Below, piece after piece: positions 19,550 to 30,699 of a stretch of DNA of 64,000 bases. The DNA is taken from the NCBI GenBank assembly GCA_022828595.1, contig JAKGHH010000002.1, forward strand, positions 83,296,076 to 83,360,075, written 5' to 3'. The notes beneath the pieces are model-generated. The model was given only the letters and a program-made list of their open reading frames with translations. It made no database searches and had not been told where the DNA came from. The stretch is from Nelumbo lutea (taxonomy: Eukaryota; Streptophyta; Magnoliopsida; Proteales; Nelumbonaceae). Positions within the stretch are counted from its first letter, which is position 1, and every line of letters starts with the position of its first letter. A program made the translations under genes and the position numbers.

Positions 19550-20334
19550 TAAGACTCTTATACTTTCTGAACAACCTTAGGTTGCCTCCTTAATAGGTCT
19601 TGTCCCACCTGCCACGCATTCCTTACATCGTTTTCTCCTATTTCATTCACTCCACCAATGGAACACATACACAAACATGCACATTTCTGTTTTTCCCTCT
19701 ATTTTGTCTCATGCATACGATTACCTGTCATTTGAGGATTGATGACCTCTTTAGATAAAAATGAGAGAGAAAGAATAGAAGAAAACGAGAACAAGGCAAG
19801 GTTAATTTAAAGGTTCTGGTCATGTTGTCACTGCTATATAATATAATAGTATAGGTGTCCTATTTCTTGGATTGCTTATCCTTGTTTAATAAAGTTCATC
19901 ACCTCATTTTTTTATTATCCATTTTGCGTTCTTTCATAATAAATATAGCTTCTTTGGTATGGTGTTTCATAGAGAGAGAGAATCGTTTGCACCCTTGGAT
20001 AATCAATTGGTGACCCGCCAAGAATTTGATGAACTTAAGACAATGAGTGCACTGGTCTCTAGGGTTGATTGGATGATATCCCAAACTAGGGAAAACCCAT
20101 CCAACAAACCTCCATCGGGCATACCCTTATCCCCATTGACCCTCACAATGTATGCGCCCACACCCACAAACGTTAAGCCACCATCTTAATTTGTATCTTC
20201 ATCGTACCAACCTTTAGTTCATGGATGTTCATCTAGTGCACTTGTAATGGCTAAGAAACCTCTTGTCATTTTGACCCCACCCTAAAAAACTCTATTCTAT
20301 GCATAATTATCCAAGTAAACCCCGATATCCCTTG
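19550..20334. other. Spacer, no gene recognised
   Basis: A 76-codon open frame at 19959-20189 contains 'DELKTMSALVSRVDWM' and a Pro/Thr-rich tail, loosely like a retroelement Gag leader, but no domain is definite. Confidence 0.35.
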
Positions 20335-20999
20335 TGTTAAACAACGTATGCCTTTAACTTCAATCAGACTGATGTACATAAATATTTATCTGTAAATGAA
20401 TAAAGTATAATGATGTTTCATGTTTATATTGGTATATTTTCTATAAATTACCCCTTAAACTGAACACTAAAGAGACTCGTATTATTTTAGAATGCTCTCA
20501 ACCATTGGATAGGCCTAGGAGTTTATCCTGACAATGCTAAAACTAGTGTGCTGCCAAGAAGTTGGAGCAACATGTCTCAATTGATAGGGTTAGACCCCAA
20601 GCACGACCAATGGGTGTTTATCAGAAGCACGAAACCCAAACCTATTTCTATAGAGAGAATGGGCCGAATGGCCCATAGGCTGCTTTTACATAGGCTATTT
20701 TTATTTATCTATTTGTTTATGTTTTTATGCTGTCAATGGGCCTCTAGCTAATGGGCCTTTCTTATGTTATGTCTACTTAAGTAAATCACCCAATCAAGGG
20801 TCTCTCTGTAAATATTGTAAATTATGTTTAATGAATAGGAATTAGGGAAGAGAGGATTCATTTGGAAGTTTTGTCTCTAAACCCTATTTACCACCATCTT
20901 CTTCTTCTTCTTCTTCTTCTCTCCTCTTACTTTCTATTTTTTTGCTGATTTTTAACACTTTTTAATTAGTCCATTTATTTTAGAAGACTCTTTTTCTTC
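20335..20999 (+). repeat. 5' LTR of copia element 2
   Basis: Begins TGTTAAACAACGTATGCC and runs to just before the PBS at 21001, about 665 bp. The first 250 bp align with the start of the much longer LTR at 60753, including 'AATGAATAAAGTATA' and 'TTTATCCTG.CAA'. A (TTC)n tract lies at about 20898-20922. No matching 3' LTR was found in the window. Confidence 0.75.
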
Positions 21000-21000
21000 T

Positions 21001-21013
21001 TGGTATCAGAGAG
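21001..21013 (+). promoter_or_regulatory. Primer-binding site, initiator tRNA-Met type
   Basis: TGGTATCAGAGAGG begins here; the first eleven bases match the iMet PBS consensus TGGTATCAGAGCC. A second TGGTATCAGAG occurs about 80 bp downstream, near 21084-21094. Confidence 0.8.
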
Positions 21014-21483
21014 GGCTCTCATTTTTCTTTCTTCTCTTTTTTTTTTCCCATACAAAGTGTGTATGGAGAAAAGAAGGCTTTTCTGGTATCAGAGTGATTG
21101 AAGATCTTTTTGTAGCCTAGTTGTTAGTGGATTTTTGGAGAAAAGAAGGCTGTCTTTGTCATCATTCTGATAGTCCCTGGTGTTTTGCCCCAAACCCTAA
21201 TTAACTGGAGAATTTTGCTTGTGGGCCCCATAGGGAGCTTCACCTTGGTGCTTAGTGATTGAAGGGGTCCTTGTTTTTCCTCTTGAAGATCGATTCAAGT
21301 TTCTTGATGTTCTGCAAAGTCTACAAGGAGCGACTGGTATTTTCTATTTTCTCCTAGGTTTTGGGTGAGATGCAACTGATAGATATGACTGCATAAAGGT
21401 TGGTACTTAGTATCTATTGTTTCCTGTCTTCCTTGCTTATCAATTGAAGCTGTTTGAAGTTCTTTTGGAGTGGTTTTAAAAAG

Positions 21484-23215
21484 ATGGATATCTTGGGAGT
21501 CGAAAACAAGTGTGTGGCTGAATTCAGACAGGTTCTGGGAGCTCTTGTTGACTCTCTTTTGGCTATGACCACAGTCAAGCTAGTTGAAACCAACTATTTG
21601 GGATGGTCACAATAAGTAAAAATTCATGTTTGCAGTAGAGGCAAGTGGGAGTATATCTCTGGGAGCAAGAAAGCTCTGGAATATGAAAAATGGATGCAAG
21701 AGAATTATACTATCATTGGATGGTTAGTGAACTCAATGCAACCACAAATCAGTCAACGTTATTTATGGATGAACCCAACAAAAGAAATATGAGATAGTGT
21801 GGCTGAAACTTTTTCTCAAAAACTAAATGTGGCTAGGGCATATAAGCTGATGAGTGATGTGAACAATTTAAGGTAGGGGGAGAGACCTTTAGCCGTTTAC
21901 TTCACAATGCTGAAATCCCTTTAGCAAGAAATAGACCTAATGGAAACTGTTGTCTAGGAAAGTGCTAATGATGCTGAAATCTATAGGAAATTAGTTGAGA
22001 GAAACATGGTTTTTGAATTCTTAACGGGGCTGAATCCCTAGTTTGACATCACCAAGCAAAATATCTTAGCCAAGGATAACGTATCATTGTTTCAGGCCTA
22101 TGCCTTGGTGAGTAGTGAAGAGAGCAGGACGCTGGTCCAGGTTCAAGGGGCTAGCCTAAGTGACCATTTTCCCAACACATGGCTAAAATTGAAGGGGATT
22201 ACAGGAAGTTTAGGTGGTTCAAGGAAAAGAGAAGTTGTGTGTGAGTACTGCAAGAAAACAAAGCATACAAAAGATAAGTGTTGGAAGCTGCACCTGAGAT
22301 TCTTCCTCCTCATTTCCAAAAGAAGACTGATAATGTGAAGACAGGAAGTGCCAACATAGCCACTATTCTAGATATTGATAGGTGCTTAACTAATGAGAGG
22401 ACTCTCAGTGAACAATTAGCAGTTATGAAGGTAGAATATGAGAAGTATGGGAGGATGATCAATCATCTAGAGAGTGTGGCCTCTTCCTTTAACCCTTAGG
22501 GAAATTCAACTACTTCTGCATTTGCACATTCAGGTATACGAGTTACTGCCAATCGTGCAACTATTTTAGAAAATCGTAGGATCCCTTGGATTATTGACTC
22601 TAGTGCTTCTGATCATATGACTTGCCTTTCTACCTTATTTAATTCTTATGATTTGCTTCCTGGCCATGTTAAGATTACCCTAGCCAATGACTTTCTTGCT
22701 CCTATCTCTGGCAAAGGAACCATTAAGGCTACAGACTTTCTTTCACTTCCTTCTACTCTTCATGTCCCCTTACTAAATACAAATTTGTTATTTGTGAGTA
22801 GCCTAACTAAATATTTGAACTGTAGTGTAAGCTTTTTTTCCTTCTTATTGTGCTTTTGCAGACCTAAAGTCTCAGAAAGTGATTGAGAGTGGCCATGAGG
22901 TGAATGTAATATACTTGTTGGATACTCCTGGACAAAGCCAAGGACAACTTAAGAAAGTTGCTTTTGGATATATCTCTTCAGAGTTTGTTAGTTGTGTCAT
23001 GTTATGTCATTTTCATTTAGGTCATCTTTCTTTTTCTGCTTTGAGTCATCTATTCCCATAACTATTTATGGGAATTAATTTGTCTATTCTTCATTGTGAG
23101 TCCTATGAGTTATCCAAACATTGTAAAAATAATTATCCTTTGAGTAATTAAATATAATATTCTCCATTCCATATTGTGCACTCTGATGTATGGGGGCCAT
23201 ACCACTTACCCTTTG
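21484..23215 (+). pseudogene. copia element 2 gag-protease-integrase start, truncated
   Basis: From an ATG at 21484 a copia polyprotein can be followed: Gag core ('EYISGSKKALEYEKWMQENY', 'FEFLTGLNP', about 21650-22035), a CCHC knuckle ('CEYCKKTKHTKDKC', about 22240), protease ('WIIDSSASDHMTC', about 22590), GAG-pre-integrase ('FHLGHLSFSALSHLFP', about 23010) and the first integrase motif ('HSDVWGPYH', about 23180). Everything beyond is missing: no RT, RNase H, PPT or 3' LTR. At least seven stops interrupt it, mostly TAG, several where the family has Gln or Trp. A CCTTTGAGTAAT duplication at about 23137 and 23210 marks the break. Confidence 0.9.
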
Positions 23216-24640
23216 AGTAATAAGTTTTAATAAGAAGAAGACTTCCTAATGTAGAGTTTCCACTTTCCTTGGGAGGATTGTATGAACATGGACTTGAAAT
23301 AAGCCTCAAAGACATGATGTTGTGAAATGGTGATTGTTGATCAAAGTTTAGTGTCTAGAAAATTCCTAAGGAGGTAGAGTAGTCTTATTAGGTCAAAGCG
23401 TTCAGCTTCAGTCAGGGCAAAGCCCATACGAGCAGCCTTTACTGCCTTGCATTGAGAATATCTCCAATATGCTTTATTTCATGGAGAGGTATTCCTAGTG
23501 CAAGGTTGCAAAATGATGTTAGAATGGTGTGGGCATAGATTTGCCTTGATAGAAGCCAGGTCAAAGCACTAATGTTCATTCTCAAGCGACAATAGATGAA
23601 TTCATTTTTGGTAGTTTAAACTAGGGCAGCCATAAGGTTGAAGTCTTTGTGATGGAATAGATACTCCTTTGGATATGTTTCTTGAGCCAGCATAGAATAG
23701 AGTTACCATAACAATCTAGTGATTTTCTGATTAATCAGGGAAAGGGCTAGAGGCCATCATCAGTCATTGTTTATTTCCTAGAACCCCTTGCCATTATTAA
23801 CACCACTAGTTAGCCTATTGATCTGATTCATTGGACCTTCTTCTTTGTTAAATTGATAAAATTCCCAAGATGCTTTTTCCCAAAGGACTAGAGAATTTAG
23901 AAAAAACAAAAGAGAAAAAAAATAAAAAAAGGAAGAAAAAAGAGAAGAAAGAGAAAGTAGAAAATAAAGAAAAAAGAATTAGGAAGGAGAGAAAGAAAGC
24001 AAAGAGTTGTGATACCAAGAGTAAGATCACTCCCATTCAAGTAACTTCAAAATTTCCAAGGGGTGGTGTTGTCAAATGACATAAACACCATTGGGTCGGC
24101 TAAACTCAAATTGTGCTTAACATGTAGTTCTTTCCTATGAGCTATACATTCAGTGAAGAAATGATGAAAGGCCCTCTTTCAGTTGTTTGCTTTATCTCTC
24201 TTACGTCGAACCCTCTTTCATTGCTCAATCCACTAGTTACCCCTTTGGGCCTCTGCAATAGTCATCCCTTCATAATAAACCCTCCTAGGAGATGGATGTT
24301 AGATGTTTGGTTATTTGAATGAATAATAATCAATTTTGAGAGAAAAGTAAAAATAAGAAAAGAGAGGGGAAAGAAATGAATATGAAAGGCATGATCATCT
24401 GGGTGTATGAAAATGTTATGTTGAGAGAATAAAAGCACATGAGCATAATCTTGAGTGAAGTGCTAAATGTTGATTCAAGTATACAATGTATAAGAAATGC
24501 ATTGTATTTCCTCGATTAATTAATCATTTAAAATTCCTTTTGATAGTCATTCATTATAGGAAGAATTGTGTTTTTCAGTGAATCATATTATGTTTTTAAA
24601 AATCATCATAGCTTTTAGATACTCATATCAATTTTCCACC
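23216..24640. other. Decayed retroelement sequence with purine-rich tract
   Basis: No gene is present. 23700-23830 matches 28930-29070 in several ordered blocks ('AACCTAGTGATTTT', 'GGCCATC', 'ACTAGTTA.CCT'), showing a shared dispersed repeat. A purine-only-like tract at 23885-24005 occupies the same relative place as one near 29740-29815. The open frames here are low-complexity Lys/Glu or Phe/Ser strings. Confidence 0.5.
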
Positions 24641-24679
24641 CAAGGGCACAAAAATCGATGTTTGAATAATTAATCATAT

Positions 24680-25780
24680 CAGTATCGAAGTCCCTTGCAA
24701 CACCAATGTCCCTCGTGGCGAAGAAATCGATGTTGTTTTATTAGTTTTTAAAGTCTCTTGCCTTCGGGCTTAGAAATCATTTGTTTCTAAAATCTCTTGT
24801 CTTCAAACATAGAAATCATCGGGGTTTCACTTAAAGGTTATTGATTTTCTCAACAATTTTTAGTTAAAAAGTATTCATTTGAAATTTATTTGTTCAAAAG
24901 TCCCTCGTGGCATCAAAGTCCTTTGTAGCATTAAAGTCCCTTGTAGCAAAATATCAGTGATTTATTGATAGTTGCATCGTGGCATATTATGGTTTTTGCT
25001 GATTTGCTTTGCGGCATAACATATCCTAAGTATAGAAATCATCAATGTTTCAGTTAAAGATCATTACCTTTTCATCAAGTTTTAGTTAAAAATCACTCGT
25101 TTGAATTATATCTATTTCAAAGTCTCTCGTGACACCAAATTCTCTCGTGGTATCAAAGTCCCTTGTAGCATAAAGGTCATTCGTGGCATTTAAGCTCCTT
25201 GTAGCTAAAATATCAATGTCTTGTTGATAATTGCATCATGGCATAGCATGATTTTTGTTGATTTGCTTTGCAACATTGCGCACCTTAGGTATAGAAATCA
25301 TTAATATTAAAAAAAAGATTCATCAATATTTCACTTTATTTAGTGTTTCAGTTAAAAATATTAAAAATCATTAATCTCCCATTTGAATTAATTTGTTTCA
25401 AAGTTTGTTACGACACTAAAGTCCCTTATGGCATCAAAGTCCCTTGCGACATTAAAGTTCATCGTGGCATCACCTCATGGCATTAATGTCCATCATGACA
25501 TCAAAGTCCATTGTGGCCAAAATATCATTGTTTCCTTGCTCATTTCCTGCCATACCATGGATTGTTATTTGCATCGTGACATAACGCATGTCATACATAG
25601 AAAACATCTACTTTAGTAAAAAACATTAATTTCTCATTTGGATTATATTTATTTTAAAGTCCGTTGTGGAACTGAAGTCCCTCATGATAGTAAGGTCTCT
25701 CATGGCAGCAAAGCCCCTTATGGTAGCAAAGTCTATTGTGGCATCAAAGTCCCTCGTAGCAAAGAAATTAACATTGTTTC
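24680..25780. repeat. Two-level (higher-order) tandem repeat
   Basis: A basic unit of about 18 bp, AAAGTCCCTTGTGGCATC with variants, occurs in short runs near 24690, 24900, 25120, 25400 and 25650. Each run is followed by the same kind of block: AAAATATCA.TG, TTGATAATTGCATCATGGCAT, TTTTGTTGATTTGCTTTG, TAGAAATCATTAAT. Higher-order units are therefore about 210-270 bp, five copies. Related text recurs at about 46100-46430. Confidence 0.75.
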
Positions 25781-25859
25781 GTAACATCGCATAACATAAA
25801 TCTGGTTGATTTCCTAGTTTATAGATGATTATTATTTGTGCCACAGCATAACACACATT

Positions 25860-26655
25860 GTTATCAATGCTTTTATTTCCAATTGCAACACAATATATTA
25901 TGATTAAAAATTAAAAGAAAATATGAAAATGAAAATAGAAAATAAAAATGATGATAATGAGAACTTGGTAACGTATCCTTCATCATTTCTTAGTGTCTAT
26001 TAGCATGTCTAGAAGCATTACAACCTCCGATCATTCCACTATTGTGTTGAACTTGCAAATTCCTCCATCACCATCAAGGAGCACAGAGGAAAATAATAGC
26101 TCAAGGCATCATATTAATCATACATTACTATCTCAATGGAACATTATCGTACACTTCGTCATTGGATTTATCAAGGGTTTTGTTAAAGTTTTCGAATGTA
26201 GAATACTCTTGCATGGAAGGATGCCTTTCACTTGGAAAATAGAAGTTTCATTATATCGACCATAGGACCTCGGTCAAGTTCTCAAATGTTTTACTAAATC
26301 TTTTAAAATATTTTTCCAAAGAATACTTGCGCTTGTTTTTTCTATTGTACTTTGTAATGGGCTTAAATATCCCATTCTTGAGTTACTTTCAATGTTGTAT
26401 TTTGCTTGCCTTTTGTTGTTGTTTTTCATTACAGCAAACATACCCGGATTTCGTAAGGTTCCTTGATAGGGGTTATTTCACAAAAAATAAATGGCCTTTA
26501 CACGATGAGATGGTGTTGCATGAGAACCCTTCTTCCTTTACTTAACCCCCCTTCCTTACTTTGATCACTTCCAATCCTACCCTTCGCAAAAATCTCTATG
26601 TGCTTATTTTGGTCTATGTTGTTTCATAGTCTTTACCTCTCAACAAAGAGGGGCA
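25860..26655. other. Retroelement 3' internal region ending in a PPT-like tract
   Basis: No gene is recognised. 26490-26655 aligns with 46490-46640 ('GATGAG.T..TG.ATG.GAAC', 'CGCAAAAATCTC', 'TTGTTTCATAG', 'CAA..AAGA.GG'), and both end in a purine tract just before an LTR-like start. This fits the 3' end of the internal region of one LTR-element family. Confidence 0.5.
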
Positions 26656-27303
26656 ACTATCAAACCATTCTGATCCTTCCAAAACCGAAGCAACCTAAAT
26701 CTTAGCACCCAAATCCTCAAAATCCTTCATTGAATCCACCTACTACCCTTAAGGCCTAAAAATATCCCTCACTTGTCAAATTACCAAAATATTCTCATTC
26801 TAATCGCAAAAATTACCCCTTATTTTCTAAATTACCAAAATACCCTTTACTTCTTGAATTCCCAAATCACCCAAAATTCCCCTTGACCAAATTACTTTAA
26901 TACCCATCATTCCATTTTTCATAAGTATCTTTCATCCCTAAATTCCTAAATACCCTTGACAAAATTACCAAAATACCCTTCACTTGCCAAATTACTAAAA
27001 TGTCCTTCCCTTGTTGCCGAGTTATTAAAATTTCCCTTAACCAAATTACCAAAATACTCCTCATGTCGATCTTCACCAAAGTTTCCCTCAGAAATTTCCC
27101 AAAATACCCTTCAAACTTAAAATTACCAAAATACCCTTCATTCACCAAATTACCCAAGTACTCTTCTAAACCTGCCCCTTAAAATGCCAAATTACCATGT
27201 TACCCAAAAACCCACAAAATTACCAAACTTCCCTTATTACCCCAAATTATCCTTACTTGACTCCTAAAATTCCAACTTGACAAGATGTCCCCTTCCTCTC
27301 TGT

Positions 27304-27311
27304 TATAAATA
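27304..27311 (+). promoter_or_regulatory. TATA box inside LTR
   Basis: TATAAATA, followed about 55 bp later by a GA-rich transcribed-leader-like stretch. Fits the U3/R boundary of the decayed LTR. Confidence 0.5.
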
Positions 27312-28560
27312 GGAGGCACCCATCCCAAGAAATAGAGGTCGGATGAGAAGGGAGGAAGGACTTTAAAGGAGAGAGAGAGAGAGAAACTTGGTGGTGTTGA
27401 AGTGAAAACAGAGAGAGATCGAAAGTGAGCAAAAAGAAGGGAGAGTCTGAGTGAAAGAGAGGTTTGTAGAGGGGTTTTCGAGCTAGAGAGAGGAGAGAGC
27501 AAACAGAGGGAGAAAAAAGTCTTTTGGGAAAAAGTTTGAAGTTGAAGTGAAAACAGGGTATTGTTCATCATATTCCTTGATGATAATAGACAGAACCCAA
27601 CGACCACCACTCTCATTCTTGAACCTTCATGCAACTTCCTTCAGTGGGATCTGAGCAAGCCTCTGATTGGACACCAACTCTCCACTGCTATCTCATTCAC
27701 AACTTCAAGTTCGAGTTCCAATAGTAGCAATCCTAATTTTCACTAAAGAAAAGGCTACATATGGGTAATATTTGGATTCTTTTAGGCCTATATTTTAACT
27801 TCTAGAAAGTTTTTTTCTTCTTCTTAGCATATGGTATTATCAAGGATTAAAGTATTGATATCGAGTATCGTATTGGATAACTTGGATATGGATACGGATA
27901 CAAATATGCTTTGGAAATGCATGGATACAAACGAAAAATATGGATACGCTAGGGAAACACATAAAAATTTCATAATACATTAACAATATTAAATTTAGGG
28001 TGAAATAACCATAAATAATGTATGAATACATATAAAATGTATATTTTAATGATGTATATGAAAAAAATATATTACAATTAATATAATATGATGCATAAAT
28101 ATCATGCAATTTTATTGATAATGTATCAATCAAGAGTCCATGATGCAAAAGACATTTTTTCTATTATATTTTAATTATTATATCAATTATTTTTGACTTT
28201 ACTATTTTTACTTCTTTACATTAACAAAGTGGTCAATTGAATATTAAATTCTCTATGTAAATTAAAAAATATCCATTAATAATTTATAAAACGTATAATC
28301 TCAACTTAAAATATATCAAATCTATTAAAATTTCTAAGATACATATCATATGCAAATTCATAATTTTTAACTTTTAAAATGATTATTCCATTATTAATTA
28401 TATTTTTATTCCTATAATTTTCTAATTAAAAATATTTTTCTGGTATAAATGTAGAATAGTAGATTTGATAGATAAAATTTAAGATTATATTCTTGAATAT
28501 TTTGTAAACAATGGTTTTATTTTCTAAATAATAAATATGATTTTATGTAGTGTAAAGTAA

Positions 28561-28590
28561 TATATATATCTATATATATATATATATACT
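28561..28590. repeat. (AT)n-like microsatellite
   Basis: ATATATATCTATATATATATATATATA, ending just before a GGGGAGAGGGG block. Confidence 0.85.
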
Positions 28591-28740
28591 GGGGAGAGGG
28601 GTGCCTAACCCTTTCCTTCTCTCCCTCTCGAAAAATTCAGATTGTCCTTGTCTAGCCAATTGGCATGGAGTCACCATTTTTTTTTTTTGTGAAAATGCAA
28701 ATCAGGGAGGCCCACCACTCCCGAATTTCTATTCTGATGG

Positions 28741-30695
28741 TGGCGAATCCATTTTCTAGGTCGTGAAGTGAACAATTCACATCCAGAAATATTTGATAAG
28801 AGGGGATGGTCCCCTAAACAAAAGAACTAATACCCACGTGACTAAATATTTCAAACAATCCTGATCATTGGGGCAACACTGACCATTAAAGCATGTGTTT
28901 CTTATAAATCCATCCCCTAAGCCAACACAAAGTGAAGGCATTATGATAACCTAGTGATTTTTTAATTGATAATGGAAAGGATTGGAAGTCATCCTTGGTC
29001 ATTTTGTTCCCCAAATGACTATTATTTCTCAAAATCTACTAGTTAACCTGTTGTGCCAAAGTAATCATCAATGACCTGTTGTGCCAAAGTAATCATTAAT
29101 GACATGAAAAGAGAAATTAAAGAGAAATTAAAGAAAACTTTGGTTAGGCTTAAAAGGGAGGATTTGTCCATTGGTGAAGCAAAAATTTCGAGTGATTAGC
29201 ATGTACTTCTTTGATAGGTGCCATGTAATCATTAATGACATGAAGGGGGGGCATTTTTTAGCCATTTGCTCTACCTTTTATTTTCAGTCCTTATTTTACA
29301 CAACAAAATACGCTTATTAGCTCTTTGAGCCTTCAAATTAGTCTTTTCTTTCAAATAAACATCGTCCAAGAAGAAAATGTCTGAAAATGGGGTAACAAGG
29401 GGTAGTTTGAAAAAAATATGATTGGGGAAGGGGGAAGTCAAAAATAGAGAAAAAAGAATAAATAAAGAAAGAGGAAGAACAAAAAAAAAGAATGATGAAA
29501 AAAAAACCGGGACAATTTAGAAAGAACAAATTACTAGCAAAAGTAGTATATGGAATTCGGGGATTCCAGTTAATTCATTAATCCCTTAAATTGGACATTG
29601 GTTTTTTGACTCCATCAATATTCATGTTTCATCCTATGACAATGTGACAATGTCCTCCCTAGTCGATAAGGGAACATGATTCATATTGATGAAGGATTTG
29701 AAGAGCCTTTCATCCCCATGGACATGTTGAAATAAAGATGATAAGAAGAAGAAAAAAGTAAAGAAGAGAAAGAGAAGAGAAGAGAAGAGAAGAGAAGAGA
29801 GAAAAAAAAAATAGAATGAGTAGATGTTCTATTTGAAGAACTAAACATTTGATACCTATGAACAAATAAGTTTTAAGCCTTTTACTCATTTTAGCTTTTG
29901 CCTTTAGACATGTTTTGTCCTATTCGCTAAGCCCTCTCAATGTTTGTGAAACTGACAAAACAACACTAGATAGACCTAATTGACTAATATTCTCCAATCA
30001 AGCATCATCTTCATTATCAACCTTTCATGACAACCAAAAACTAGGGCAGCCCCTTGGATTTGGGTATTTTTTGAAGTGAACCTTTGGTTGATAATTTTGC
30101 ATTTTCGATGTGCATGCCTTTGCAATTTTTATAGTTTTAATTTTCTTTTTCTGAGGAAAGGGGAAATTATAATTATCTCTCCCAAAGATGTGATGTGGGT
30201 CTTATTAGACACACATGTTCTTTTTCGAATTGGTAAGGATGTCATCCCTTGTTTTAAACTTATAGCCACTTTAAAAAGTACCTTTTATCTCTTCTTTTGA
30301 AGCTTTATGTTCTGCGCCAAAATATAACAATAAAGACAAAAGGAAAGAAAAAGAAAAAGAAAAAATAGAGTAAAAAAAATGAAAGATAATGATAACAAGA
30401 AAACTCAAAATTATAATGAGAATGCATAGGGAAATAAATCAAAAAAGGAAAGTGATCAAATAAGAAATAACAATTAATCTAAGCCACATTTATTCTGATG
30501 GAAATTATTGAATTCATTTGTTGCATCATGCATTCACTTAGCACATTAATTGCATTTTCCATTGCACCATTTCGTCTTATAACATTGAATTTTTAATGAT
30601 TCCATCATTTTTTCATGTCATTAAACTTGTCCTTGCATAGCTCATCGCAAATTTTGATTTCACTAAATCTTGTCATTACATAGCATGTTATGAAT
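28741..30695. other. Decayed retroelement internal sequence
   Basis: No gene is seen. 28930-29070 aligns with 23700-23830. A sentence-like duplication, 'CCTGTTGTGCCAAAGTAATCAT', occurs twice at about 29046-29097. An AGAAG/AGAGA purine microsatellite lies at about 29745-29812. Confidence 0.45.
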
Positions 30696-30699
30696 CTTA

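Larger units (their letters stand above)
26658..28740 (+). repeat. Decayed LTR (probably gypsy-type)
   Basis: It begins after the purine tract CAAAGAGGGGCAACT (to 26658) and contains a long run of degenerate 'AAATTACCAAAATACCCTT' units (26780-27250). A TATA box TATAAATA lies at 27304-27311 and a GA-rich leader at 27360-27560. Near the right end come 'GGGGTGCCTAACCC' (about 28598) and 'TGGTGGCGAATCC' (about 28738), reminiscent of the tRNA-Arg-type PBS TGGCGACTCC used by plant Tat/Ogre elements. A GATACG-rich, very AT-rich segment (27840-28580) looks like a later insertion. No target duplication was found. Confidence 0.45.

Noticed and set aside
21001..21100. TGGTATCAGAG motifs considered as part of a tRNA gene
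   Set aside because: They are retrotransposon primer-binding-site sequences; no cloverleaf can be formed around them.
23870..24079. Lys/Glu-rich 69-codon frame suggesting a nuclear coiled-coil protein
   Set aside because: Low-complexity purine tract; the same kind of tract recurs at about 29740 in a matching repeat.
24680..25780. Considered as a CRISPR-like array because of regularly spaced short repeats
   Set aside because: Units are adjacent and degenerate, spacers are themselves repeats, and the context is a plant nuclear retroelement.
27000..27182. 60-codon frame of KLPKYPS-type repeats, like a proline-rich cell-wall protein
   Set aside because: It is the translation of the AAATTACCAAAATACCC repeat of an LTR, with no signal peptide and frequent stops outside the window of the frame.
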